Shown in pieces: positions 17,440-25,603 of a DNA stretch of 64,000 nt. Every line of letters starts with the position of its first letter. The first letter of the stretch is position 1. The stretch comes from Candidatus Soleaferrea massiliensis AP7 (GTDB lineage: Bacteria; Bacillota; Clostridia; Oscillospirales; Ruminococcaceae): positions 124,001 through 188,000 of the forward strand of contig NZ_CCYH01000038.1 in the NCBI RefSeq assembly GCF_000820765.1, written 5' to 3'. Below the pieces are notes generated by a model, which saw only the letters and a list, made by a program, of their open reading frames with translations, did no database searches and was not told the origin of the DNA. Made by a program: the position numbers and the translations under genes.

Positions 17440-18663
17440 TTATTCGGTTGTACAGGTCGTTAACGTATTCATCATATTTTCACTGAAAATACCGTAGCCT
17501 CTGGTCGGATCATTGACAAAAACATGGGTGACCGCTCCGACGATTTTGCCGTTCTGCACGATCGGGCTGCCGCTCATTCCCTGGACAATACCTCCTGTTT
17601 TTTCCAGAAGCTTCCCATCCGTCACATGGATGACCATATTCTTGGTGGGCGCGTCGTCGTTGAAGTTGATGTGTTCGATCTCAATTGTAAAGGTCGATAC
17701 GGTGTTGTCGTCAAGGGTGGTCAGAATCTGAGCCTTCCCTTCCTGCACCTCCTGGCGCATGGCGACGTCGTACAGCGTATCCTGATCGGGCACACTGCTG
17801 AGCTTGCCATAGATGCCGGTTTCGGTGTTCGAGTTGAGATAGCCGATGGGGTAGGAATTTTTGAATACGCCCTGCAGCTCGCCCGGGCTGCCGGAAACGC
17901 CCTTGTTGACGCCCGTGATGCTCACATCGACGATCTCTCCGCTGGAAAGCGGCAGGATTTCTCCGGTGTCAACATCGCAGATCGGATGCCCGAGCCCCGC
18001 GAAGCCGGAGGTCGTCGGGTCGATAAAGGTCATCGTGCCGATGCCGGCCGAGCTGTCCCGCACCCAGATGCCCGCTTTGTACTGCCCGTCGGAGCTGGAT
18101 ATGACCGATTTGAATTCCACGGTGTACTGCGTATCCTTGCGCTTGATCACCAATGTATTGGTCTTGTCGCCGTTTTCAGAGATCAGCTTCGCGACATCGT
18201 TGTTGCCTGAAACGGTTTGTCCGTTTACCTTTAATATGATGTCGCCGACACGGACGCCCGCTTCACTCGCCGGATTCTTGGTTCCATCCGCGGTCGGGAT
18301 GTCGCTGAGCCCGACCACCATGACGCCCTTCGTGAACATCTTGATGCCGAACGGCTGCCCGCAGGCGATCACCGTCTTGCGGTCGACATACTGCACCTGG
18401 GCGGATTTGACCTTCACACCCAGTGGGAGCGTCAGGTCGACCGTATAGCTGTAGGTCTTCTCAGCCGCCGTCTCCAAAAGCTGATTGCTGCCGATTGTCG
18501 GAACCGCCCGCACCTGCAGCTTGCTGTTCAGCGTCAGCTGCTGTCCCTTTACCACATAAAAATGATCAGGCAGTGTCCGCTGCATGTAGGCAACCAGTCC
18601 GAGAACTGAGATGCAGATCACCGCGGCAATGCCTGAAAAAAGCCTGACTGTTTTTTTCATCAT
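17440..18663 (-). CDS. spoIVB: SpoIVB serine peptidase
   Basis: SpoIVB is secreted by the forespore and triggers pro-sigma-K processing through SpoIVFA. The 407-aa product has one membrane segment (about 5-25), a PDZ domain (about 105-195, around AGVRVGDIILKVNGQTV) and the peptidase domain with His in AGLGHPICDVDTG and catalytic Ser in VQGMSGSPIVQNGKIVGAVT. The start at 18663 has AGGTGG 8 bases upstream; the frame is open to 18792 without a site. It lies immediately upstream of spo0A. Confidence 0.95.
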   Translation of the reverse strand: MMKKTVRLFSGIAAVICISVLGLVAYMQRTLPDHFYVVKGQQLTLNSKLQVRAVPTIGSNQLLETAAEKTYSYTVDLTLPLGVKVKSAQVQYVDRKTVIACGQPFGIKMFTKGVMVVGLSDIPTADGTKNPASEAGVRVGDIILKVNGQTVSGNNDVAKLISENGDKTNTLVIKRKDTQYTVEFKSVISSSDGQYKAGIWVRDSSAGIGTMTFIDPTTSGFAGLGHPICDVDTGEILPLSSGEIVDVSITGVNKGVSGSPGELQGVFKNSYPIGYLNSNTETGIYGKLSSVPDQDTLYDVAMRQEVQEGKAQILTTLDDNTVSTFTIEIEHINFNDDAPTKNMVIHVTDGKLLEKTGGIVQGMSGSPIVQNGKIVGAVTHVFVNDPTRGYGIFSENMMNTLTTCTTE

Positions 18664-19072
18664 CCTGTTTTCCACCTTTTTTTCATCCTGAAAAGCGGCC
18701 GCAGGGCCGCCTGCCGTACGCCGTCCCGGCGTATACAGAAAAACCGGCTTCTCGTTTCCCCTGCATATGATAAAACACGTTTTGTACCGCACAGCTCTTC
18801 ATACGCTGCTTCTGTACACCGATTTTATAATGTTCTGCGCAGGGAACCGAAAAACCAATGATTATCTTTTTCCTGTTGTTTTGTATCTGCTTCTATTGCG
18901 TCTTTTTTATTTTTCGCGGAACCATCTCGATTATTTCAGGCAAATATACGAGTATTTCACATTAAAATATTTACATAGAAATTTTTTAATGTTAAAATTG
19001 AAATATATGAGTCCCATCGGGAGGAACTGGCCGGCCTATCGGATAAATTTATGACTAAAGGGAATTGTAATC
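18664..19072. other. Divergent intergenic region spoIVB / SLOG gene
   Basis: About 410 bases, AT-rich in its right half. No convincing gene. It must hold the divergent promoters of spoIVB and of the gene at 19073; I could not place a reliable sigma-A or sporulation-sigma promoter by eye. Confidence 0.4.
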
Positions 19073-19408
19073 ATGAAAGTTGCCATTATTGGATCAAGGA
19101 CCGCTGAAATTGACAAAACATTCATCCTGCCATATCTGCCGCTCGGCTGCTCGGAGATCGTCAGCGGCGGCGCAAAGGGCGTGGACAGCTTAGCAAAGGA
19201 GATCGCCGACGAGCTGGATCTCTCATACACCGTGTTCTATCCAGACTACCAGCGCTACGGGAAAAAGGCGCCTTTAAAACGAAATACTCAGATCATCGAA
19301 TACGCCGACTACATCCTGGCCTTTTGGGACTATGAGAGCGCCGGCACGCGCAATGCGATTCTGCAGGCGCTTAAAATTCACAAACGCATTAAAATCATCT
19401 GCATTTAA
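19073..19408 (+). CDS. SLOG-fold (DUF2493/DprA-like) nucleotide-binding protein
   Basis: The 111-aa protein starts with the Rossmann strand MKVAIIGSRT and carries SGGAKGVDSLAKEIADE, the glycine-rich loop of SLOG proteins that bind nucleotides or nucleotide-derived ligands, followed by YADYILAFWD and AGTRNAI. AAAGGGA lies upstream of the ATG. These small proteins are common in Clostridia, often with unknown ligand. No associated effector gene is adjacent. Confidence 0.8.
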   Translation: MKVAIIGSRTAEIDKTFILPYLPLGCSEIVSGGAKGVDSLAKEIADELDLSYTVFYPDYQRYGKKAPLKRNTQIIEYADYILAFWDYESAGTRNAILQALKIHKRIKIICI

Positions 19409-19452
19409 ACCGGCTTTATGAATGGGAAAGCAGAAGTATTGGGAGGAATATG

Positions 19453-20091
19453 ATGGAGATTTTTGAAGAGATATCGCTGAACCTGCAGAAAGGCAAAGCA
19501 AAGGCGGTCGTCACACTGGTGAAGGACGCCATCGCGCAGGATATCCCGGCCCGGGAGATTCTGGACAACGGCCTTCTTGCAGGCATGGACATTGTCGGGG
19601 AAAAATTCAAAAACAACCAGGTTTATCTGCCGGAGGTCATGCTCGCGGCCAAGGCGATGAATATGGGCTGCGCGCTGCTCAAGGACCTTTTAAAGGAAGA
19701 GGGCGTACAGGCAAGCGGCAAGGTCTGCATCGGCACCGTCAAGGGCGATCAGCACGACATCGGAAAGAATCTGGTCAAAATGATGCTCGAGGGCAAGGGC
19801 TTACAGGTCGTCGACCTGGGCACCAATGTGCCGCCCGCAAAGTATGTGCAGGCCGCGATTGATGAAGATTGTTCAATCATCATGTGCTCCGCGCTGCTGA
19901 CCACCACGATGCCGGTCATGGGCGACATCGTCAAGGCCTGTGAAGAGGCCGGCATCCGCGACAAGGTGAAGATCATGATCGGCGGCGCGCCGATTTCTCA
20001 GGAATACTGCGACAAGATCGGCGCCGACGCCTACACGCCCGACGCGGCCAGCGCCGCCGAGATGGCGGTGCGGTTCTGCAGCGCATCCTGA
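19453..20091 (+). CDS. Corrinoid (cobalamin-binding) protein, MtbC/MttC type
   Basis: The 212-aa protein (start ATG 19453, six bases after GGGAGG; ATG 19450 is also possible) has an N-terminal helical cap (about 1-85) and a B12-binding Rossmann domain (about 88-212) with the cobalamin motif DxHxxG in GDQHDIGKNLV, then VDLGTNVPP and MIGGAPIS. Such proteins carry the methyl group in methanol, methylamine or betaine methyltransferase systems. No methyltransferase or activase gene lies nearby, so its partner is encoded elsewhere. Confidence 0.9.
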   Translation: MEIFEEISLNLQKGKAKAVVTLVKDAIAQDIPAREILDNGLLAGMDIVGEKFKNNQVYLPEVMLAAKAMNMGCALLKDLLKEEGVQASGKVCIGTVKGDQHDIGKNLVKMMLEGKGLQVVDLGTNVPPAKYVQAAIDEDCSIIMCSALLTTTMPVMGDIVKACEEAGIRDKVKIMIGGAPISQEYCDKIGADAYTPDAASAAEMAVRFCSAS

Positions 20092-20124
20092 TCTTCGGCA
20101 TGCAGTCTGACGACCGCTTTCTTC

Positions 20125-20182
20125 TATATTAATGAAAACGCCTTTATGATGACCGCACCGTTTAACCGTCATCATAAAGGCG
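20125..20182 (-). terminator. Terminator of ytvI
   Basis: CGCCTTTATGATGAC (20139-20153) pairs perfectly with 20168-20182. On the minus strand the stem is followed by TTTTCATTAATAT. It lies 6 bases past the ytvI stop and faces the convergent corrinoid gene. Confidence 0.75.
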
Positions 20183-20187
20183 AACTG

Positions 20188-21288
20188 TTATGCTTTTTTC
20201 GATATGGGAGGCTTTTCTTTCCAGAACTTTACCTTGCCGGTTTCATGCATGTATTTGAGGACCAGAATAAAGACCGGCATGAGCAGCATCCCGCCGAAGC
20301 CGAGCGTTTTCAGGCCAAAGAACATCGCGGTCAGCGTGATGAGCGGATGCAGCCCTACCTGGGAGCTGACAATCTTGGGTTCTAAAATGCCGCGCACCGT
20401 GATGATGATCGCATACACCACGCCAAGCCCGATGGCCAGTGTGACCTGGTTCTGCAGCAGCAGATACAGGATCCAGGGAACCATGACCGCTCCCGCGCCG
20501 AGCACCGGCAGCATATCGAACAAGGCGACAGCGGCCGCGGCAAGGATAACATTGTCGATCCGCAGCACGAAAAAGCCGACCGACAGCTCCGCAAAGGTCA
20601 CCAGCATGATGATGGTGTAGGCCTTCATCAGCTGGAACACCACGCTGTTTAAGAAATCCTTGATGTCAAACAGCCAGAGCCGGTACCGCACCGGAACCTG
20701 CCGGGTCAGGAAGCTGACGATCATCCTGTAGTCGAGGCTGATGAAGAAGGACGAAAGCACCGTAAACACGCAGGTCATCACGACGTTCGGCACACCGGCC
20801 GCAAGGCCGGTCAGCGAAGCAAACGCCTTCGAAGAGAACTGTGCGACAAAATCAGACGCGCCGGTCATCAAGCCGCTGAAAAAATCCTCCACGCCGCCGG
20901 TTTTCTCCGGGGAAAGCTGGGTACAGAAGCCCTTGCAGGCATCCAGCAGCGTGCCGATCGCCGGTTCGACGTTGTTTTTATAGAAGTCGGGCAGGTTCCG
21001 GAAGAAATCCCCAAGAAACAGCAGCAGCTTCATCCCCGAAAACCAGAGAAGCACGCCGATTGTCAGGTAGAACAGCATCAGCAGGATCACCGCCGTCCCC
21101 TTCTGCGGGATTCTTGTGACGCGGGAAAGGAATACCGCCGGCTTTCGCAGCAGGTACGCGATCAGAAAGCCGAGCACAAACGGCAGAATCCAGACCAGCA
21201 GATACCGGTAGGCGAGATACAGGATGACGAACAGAACCGAAACAAACAGGATGTTGGTCAAAAAAGCGCGTTTTTGTGCGATCGTCAT
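20188..21288 (-). CDS. ytvI: Sporulation membrane protein YtvI (AI-2E transporter family)
   Basis: The 366-aa protein has about eight membrane segments in the AI-2E/PerM pattern, with the long central soluble loop (about 75-150) and the C-terminal block GVVYAIIITVRGILEPKIVS followed by GLHPLITLTAMFFGLKTLGFGGMLL. The family includes the YtvI proteins of spore formers, whose exact role is unsettled. ATG 21288 is preferred (GGTGGT about 10 bases upstream) over the GTG codons at 21303. Confidence 0.85.
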   Translation of the reverse strand: MTIAQKRAFLTNILFVSVLFVILYLAYRYLLVWILPFVLGFLIAYLLRKPAVFLSRVTRIPQKGTAVILLMLFYLTIGVLLWFSGMKLLLFLGDFFRNLPDFYKNNVEPAIGTLLDACKGFCTQLSPEKTGGVEDFFSGLMTGASDFVAQFSSKAFASLTGLAAGVPNVVMTCVFTVLSSFFISLDYRMIVSFLTRQVPVRYRLWLFDIKDFLNSVVFQLMKAYTIIMLVTFAELSVGFFVLRIDNVILAAAAVALFDMLPVLGAGAVMVPWILYLLLQNQVTLAIGLGVVYAIIITVRGILEPKIVSSQVGLHPLITLTAMFFGLKTLGFGGMLLMPVFILVLKYMHETGKVKFWKEKPPISKKA

Positions 21289-21427
21289 TTGAAATATCAC
21301 CACCTATATGGTATAATCATAGAATAAGAAGATACTGGGGAATTGCGATTGGAATTTCATATTCCTTCAATCATATGTAAATCCAAAGAATTTTAGACAA
21401 ACGGCTCACACAAAAAGTGAATCCAAA

Positions 21428-21449
21428 CCCGCCGAAAGATTTTGGCGGG
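21428..21449 (+). promoter_or_regulatory. Hairpin just before the hom ribosome binding site
   Basis: CCCGCC and GGCGGG (with AAA/TTT extension) form a short stem 12 bases before the GAGGAG of hom. It could be a leader stability element; no T-box or amino-acid riboswitch features were found around it. Confidence 0.4.
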
Positions 21450-21470
21450 CAACAGATGAGGAGTGGTAAC

Positions 21471-22709
21471 ATGGCAAAAATCGCGGTAATGGGACACGGT
21501 GTCGTCGGTTCCGGCGTCGTCGAGGTGCTGTATAAAAACAGGGAGAGCATCACACGAAGGACCGGCCAGGAAATCGACATCAAGTACATTCTGGACTTGA
21601 GGGACTTCCCGGACAGTCCTTTCCACGATAAGTTCATCAAGGACTTTTCGCTGATCGAAAACGACGACGAGATCAGCGTGGTGGTAGAGGTCATGGGCGG
21701 ATTGGAGCCGGCCTTTACATACGTCAGAAAATGCCTGGAGAAGGGCAAAAGCGTCGCGACCTCCAACAAGGAGCTGGTCGCCAGCAAGGGCGCCGAGCTT
21801 CTGCGGATCGCGCGCGAAAACAACGTCAACTTCTTCTTCGAAGCCAGCGTCGGCGGCGGCATCCCGATCATCCGCCCGCTGCACCAGTGTCTGGCGGCCA
21901 ACGAGATCCGGGAGATCGCCGGCATCCTGAACGGCACGACCAACTTCATCCTGACCAAGATGATCCGCGAATCGATGTCCTTCGAGGACGCCTTGAAGCT
22001 CGCGCAGCAGCTCGGCTACGCGGAGCGCGACCCGTCCGCCGATGTGAACGGCGACGACGCCTGCCGCAAGATCTGCATTCTGGCCTCGCTCGCCTTCTCG
22101 AACCACATCTATCCGCAGAACGTCCCGACCGAGGGCATCACGAAGATCACGCTTGAGGATGTCGAATACGCGGGCAATTGGGGCGGCGTCATCAAGCTCA
22201 TCGGCGTCGCGAAGAAGATGGAGGACGGCAAGGTGCTGACCTTCGTCAGCCCGGCTCTGCTGCACGGCGACAGCCAGCTCGCCAATGTGGATGACGTATT
22301 CAACGCCGTGCTGGTCCGCGGCGACGCGACCGGCGACGTGGTGTTCTACGGCAAGGGCGCCGGCAAGCTGCCGACCGCATCCGCCGTGGTGGCCGACGTC
22401 ATCGACGTGGTCAAGGCGCACGGAAGCAGCAAATCGCTGTACTGGAACGAGACTGAGGACAACTTTGTCGGCAGCCATGAAAAGATCGATACATCCTTCT
22501 ATCTGCGCATGACGGCCGACGATGCCGCAGCCGCGAAGCAGCAGATCGCCGCGCTGTTCGGCGACGTGCAGACGCTTTCGCGCAAGCATCAGCCGGAGAA
22601 CGAGCTTGCCTTTGTCACCGGCACCGATACCGACGAGAAGCTTCAGGCAAAGCTTGACAGCCTGCACGGCGTTGATATCCTTTCAAAAATCCGCGTGCTG
22701 GATTACTGA
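21471..22709 (+). CDS. hom: Homoserine dehydrogenase
   Basis: Reduces aspartate semialdehyde to homoserine with NAD(P)H. The 412-aa protein has the N-terminal Rossmann loop VMGHGVVGSGVVEVL, the family core SNKELVASKGAELL, ILNGTTNFILTKM and AERDPSADVNGDDACRK, and a C-terminal ACT-like domain (about 335-412) for threonine feedback. ATG 21471 has GAGGAG upstream. It is followed by thrB and lysC on the same strand, forming a threonine/lysine-branch gene set with gaps of 330 and 227 bases. Confidence 0.96.
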   Translation: MAKIAVMGHGVVGSGVVEVLYKNRESITRRTGQEIDIKYILDLRDFPDSPFHDKFIKDFSLIENDDEISVVVEVMGGLEPAFTYVRKCLEKGKSVATSNKELVASKGAELLRIARENNVNFFFEASVGGGIPIIRPLHQCLAANEIREIAGILNGTTNFILTKMIRESMSFEDALKLAQQLGYAERDPSADVNGDDACRKICILASLAFSNHIYPQNVPTEGITKITLEDVEYAGNWGGVIKLIGVAKKMEDGKVLTFVSPALLHGDSQLANVDDVFNAVLVRGDATGDVVFYGKGAGKLPTASAVVADVIDVVKAHGSSKSLYWNETEDNFVGSHEKIDTSFYLRMTADDAAAAKQQIAALFGDVQTLSRKHQPENELAFVTGTDTDEKLQAKLDSLHGVDILSKIRVLDY

Positions 22710-23039
22710 TCCAGCACGCTATCCGGGCATTGGCTGGACAGATGCCGGCACCGGACTTGATAAACTGCGGGCAGACTTCTGGGGCGCACCGTGCAGCTGT
22801 TTCACTTATTCATCCGCACAGGGTGTGCCGGCACACATGCTTATTTCCATCTGGGCGTGTGTTTGGCCCGCCAGTATCATATCGGCAGAAGCAGCGGCTT
22901 TTCTTTCCAGACGCCGTTTCTGCCGCCTTTACAACAAAGCCGACAGGTGTACAGCCGCAGACGGATGTACACCTGAAAACTGCCCGGACCTTCTCCATAC
23001 AGAAAGGCCCGGCGAAAATCTGAGGTAGGAGAAAGTTCT
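22693..23039 (+). promoter_or_regulatory. hom-thrB intergenic region with two hairpins
   Basis: GCGTGCTGGAT (22693-22703) pairs with 22709-22719 across the hom stop codon. A second perfect stem, CAGGTGTACA (22944-22953) with TGTACACCTG (22966-22975), lies 65 bases before thrB, and a weaker G+C-rich hairpin follows at 22982-23013. No T runs follow, so these look like RNA processing or stability elements rather than terminators. No gene was seen in this 330-base gap. Confidence 0.5.
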
Positions 23040-23933
23040 ATGATAAAAGTACAGATCCCCGCCACCAGCGCAAACATCGGCTCCGGCTTCGACTCGCTGG
23101 GGCTTGCACTGAACCTCTACAACGACGTCCATCTCGCAGAGCACGACGGCATCCTGATCGAATCGCTCGATCAGACCCGCGTCCCGCGCACCGAGAAGAA
23201 TCTGATCTACCGTACGGCGAAATCTCTCTATGAACTGTGCGGCAGACCGTTCCCGGGACTGCACATCAAGCAGACCAACAACATCCCGATGACCCGCGGG
23301 CTTGGTTCCAGCTCCGCCTGCATCGTCGGCGGGCTGGTCGGCGCAAATGAGCTGATGGGAAAACCGCTCTGTGTTTCGGAGCTGGTGGACATCGCGGCGC
23401 AGCTGGAGGGACATCCGGACAACTCGACCCCGGCGATTCTCGGCGGCCTGGTGACGTCGGTCTTCGACGGCAAAAAGGTGCACTGCGTCAAGCAGCAGAT
23501 TGCGGAGGATCTGAAGTTTGTCACCTTCATCCCGGATTTCGAGCTGAAAACCGAGGTGGCGCGCCAGAGCCTGCCAAAACAGATCGACCATCGCGACGCG
23601 GTGTACAACCTGTCCCGCGCGGCGCTGATGTCGGTCTCCCTGTACAGCGGCAGCTATGAAAACCTGCGCGTGGCGGCGGACGACCGGCTGCATCAGCCCT
23701 ACCGGCTTGGACTGATCCCGCATGCCGGAAAGATTCTCGACATCCTATATGAGGCGGGCGCCTATGCCGGCTACATCAGCGGCGCGGGCCCGACCCTGAT
23801 GGCGATCGTCGATGGAAGCGCGCAAAGCTTTGAAGCGGACGCCAAAGCGGCGATCGAACAGGAAGGAATTTTGGGCTGGCGCATCGAGACGCGGCAGATC
23901 GACAATCAGGGCACACAGGTGTTTGTGGATTAA
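23040..23933 (+). CDS. thrB: Homoserine kinase
   Basis: Phosphorylates homoserine with ATP for threonine synthesis. The 297-aa GHMP kinase has motif 1 PATSANIGSGFDSLGLAL, the ATP loop MTRGLGSSSACIVGGL and the C-terminal ISGAGPTLMA. ATG 23040 is preceded by TAGGAG. thrC is not in the window. Confidence 0.96.
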   Translation: MIKVQIPATSANIGSGFDSLGLALNLYNDVHLAEHDGILIESLDQTRVPRTEKNLIYRTAKSLYELCGRPFPGLHIKQTNNIPMTRGLGSSSACIVGGLVGANELMGKPLCVSELVDIAAQLEGHPDNSTPAILGGLVTSVFDGKKVHCVKQQIAEDLKFVTFIPDFELKTEVARQSLPKQIDHRDAVYNLSRAALMSVSLYSGSYENLRVAADDRLHQPYRLGLIPHAGKILDILYEAGAYAGYISGAGPTLMAIVDGSAQSFEADAKAAIEQEGILGWRIETRQIDNQGTQVFVD

Positions 23934-24160
23934 TCGACGATTTTTTCGATTCGTTCACAGTTTTCTCATGTTAAGGCCATCTGTTTTTTGTACTCTCAGA
24001 GATGCGGCCAAGATGGACCCTGCCGGGTTCTACCGCGCCGCTCCTTACATATGCTTATAACAGGAAGCTTTCCTGTCACACTGGTCCTCGCGCCGTTCTG
24101 CGGGCAGAAGGGGTCAGTCAAAAATTTGTGCCGTATCAAGCGGCGGAATGGATGAAATAT

Positions 24161-25366
24161 ATGGATTTATATGTTCAGAAATTTGGCGGCAGCTCGGTGG
24201 CGAACACAGAACGCATCTTCAATGTCGCGAGGATTGTCACCGACACCTACAAGGAAGGCCACAATGTCGTGGTCGTGGTCTCCGCACAGGGCGACACCAC
24301 CGATGATCTGCTGGAAAAAGCGGCGGAGATCAACGAGAATCCCTCCAAACGGGAAATGGATGTCCTGCTTTCCACCGGCGAGCAGATATCCATCTCTCTG
24401 CTGGCCATGGCCATTGAGAAGCTGGGCTTCCCGGTCGTCTCGCTGACCGGCTGGCAGGCGGGCTTTTTGAGCGACTCCAACCATGGAAACGCCAAGATCA
24501 GACGCATCAACACCGAACGGCTGGAAACCGAACTGGATAAACGCAACATCGTGATTGTCGCCGGCTTCCAGGGGCTCAACCGTTATGACAACATCACGAC
24601 ATTGGGACGCGGCGGTTCCGACACCTCCGCTGTCGCGCTGGCAGCTTCGCTGCATGCGCAGCGCTGCCAGATCTTCACCGATGTCGACGGCGTGTACACG
24701 GCGGACCCGCGCATCGTCAAAAATGCGAAGAAGCTCGATGCGATCACCTACGATGAGATGCTTGAGCTCGCTTCCCTCGGCGCGCAGATCCTGCACAACC
24801 GTTCGGTTGAAATGGCTAAAAAATACAATGTGGAACTCGAGGTCCTTTCCAGTCTGGAGAAGACGAAAGGAACCATCGTGAAGGAGGTTGTCAAAGTGGA
24901 AAAAATGCTGATCAAAGGGGTCACCAAGGACGACGATATTGCGAGGATTTCCGTCATCGGTCTGCCGGACCGTCCGGGCATCGCGTTTAAAATATTCTCC
25001 GCGCTGGCGGCAAAGAAGGTCAACGTGGATATCATCCTGCAGTCAATCGGCCGCGACGGCACCAAGGACATCAGCTTTACCGTTGCGAAGAACCACAAGG
25101 AGCTGGCCGTTCAGACCCTGGAAGAGAAGATGGATATTCTGGGCGCCGCCAAAATCCTTAGCAACGACGACGTTTCGAAGGTCTCGGTCGTCGGAGCGGG
25201 CATGGAAACCCATCCGGGCGTTGCGTCCACGATGTTCGAAGCGCTGTTCAACCTCGACATCAACATCAAAATGATTGCAACCAGCGAGATCAAAATCTCG
25301 GTGCTGATCGACAAGAAGGACGCTGAAAAGGCCGTCATCGCCATCCATGACGCGTTCGACATCTGA
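24161..25366 (+). CDS. lysC: Aspartate kinase
   Basis: Phosphorylates aspartate at the head of the Asp-family pathway. The kinase domain (1-240) starts with MDLYVQKFGGSSVA and has TTLGRGGSDTSAVALA and FTDVDGVYTADPR; two ACT domains follow (about 265-330 and 340-400) and normally mediate lysine or threonine feedback. The frame is open to 24002. ATG 24152 (adding MKY) is the alternative; neither has a strong ribosome binding site. The 401-aa length is normal. I looked for a lysine riboswitch in the 227 bases upstream and did not see one. Confidence 0.94.
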   Translation: MDLYVQKFGGSSVANTERIFNVARIVTDTYKEGHNVVVVVSAQGDTTDDLLEKAAEINENPSKREMDVLLSTGEQISISLLAMAIEKLGFPVVSLTGWQAGFLSDSNHGNAKIRRINTERLETELDKRNIVIVAGFQGLNRYDNITTLGRGGSDTSAVALAASLHAQRCQIFTDVDGVYTADPRIVKNAKKLDAITYDEMLELASLGAQILHNRSVEMAKKYNVELEVLSSLEKTKGTIVKEVVKVEKMLIKGVTKDDDIARISVIGLPDRPGIAFKIFSALAAKKVNVDIILQSIGRDGTKDISFTVAKNHKELAVQTLEEKMDILGAAKILSNDDVSKVSVVGAGMETHPGVASTMFEALFNLDINIKMIATSEIKISVLIDKKDAEKAVIAIHDAFDI

Positions 25367-25385
25367 TCATACCCAGCTAATCTAG

Positions 25386-25413
25386 GGACGAAGCCATGCG
25401 GCTTCGTCCTTTT
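25386..25413 (+). terminator. Terminator of lysC
   Basis: GGACGAAGCC (25386-25395), loop ATGC, GGCTTCGTCC (25400-25409), then TTTT. Confidence 0.9.
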
Positions 25414-25500
25414 CATTGGCAAAAAAGTGATAAACTGCGGCAATCAGCATCAGCATATCCTCTAAAATATTTTAAAGCTTCAATAAAATCATCCCTTTAT

Positions 25501-25541
25501 AAAGGAAGCGGGCACAAACCGATGTGTCCGCTTCCTTTTCT
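25501..25541 (+). terminator. Second terminator upstream of the gerA-type operon
   Basis: AAAGGAAGCGGGCACA (25501-25516) pairs with 25523-25538 with one wobble and runs into a T-rich stretch. It insulates the germination operon from lysC readthrough, or ends a short unannotated transcript starting between 25414 and 25500. Confidence 0.8.
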
Positions 25542-25603
25542 GCATATTTTTGGCGGTTGTTTGTCATACTAAGACTGATATGAATAAAAAGGATGTTGTT
25601 CCT

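Noticed and set aside
23934..24160. Lysine riboswitch before lysC
   Set aside because: The conserved lysine-riboswitch segments are not present; only short hairpins occur.
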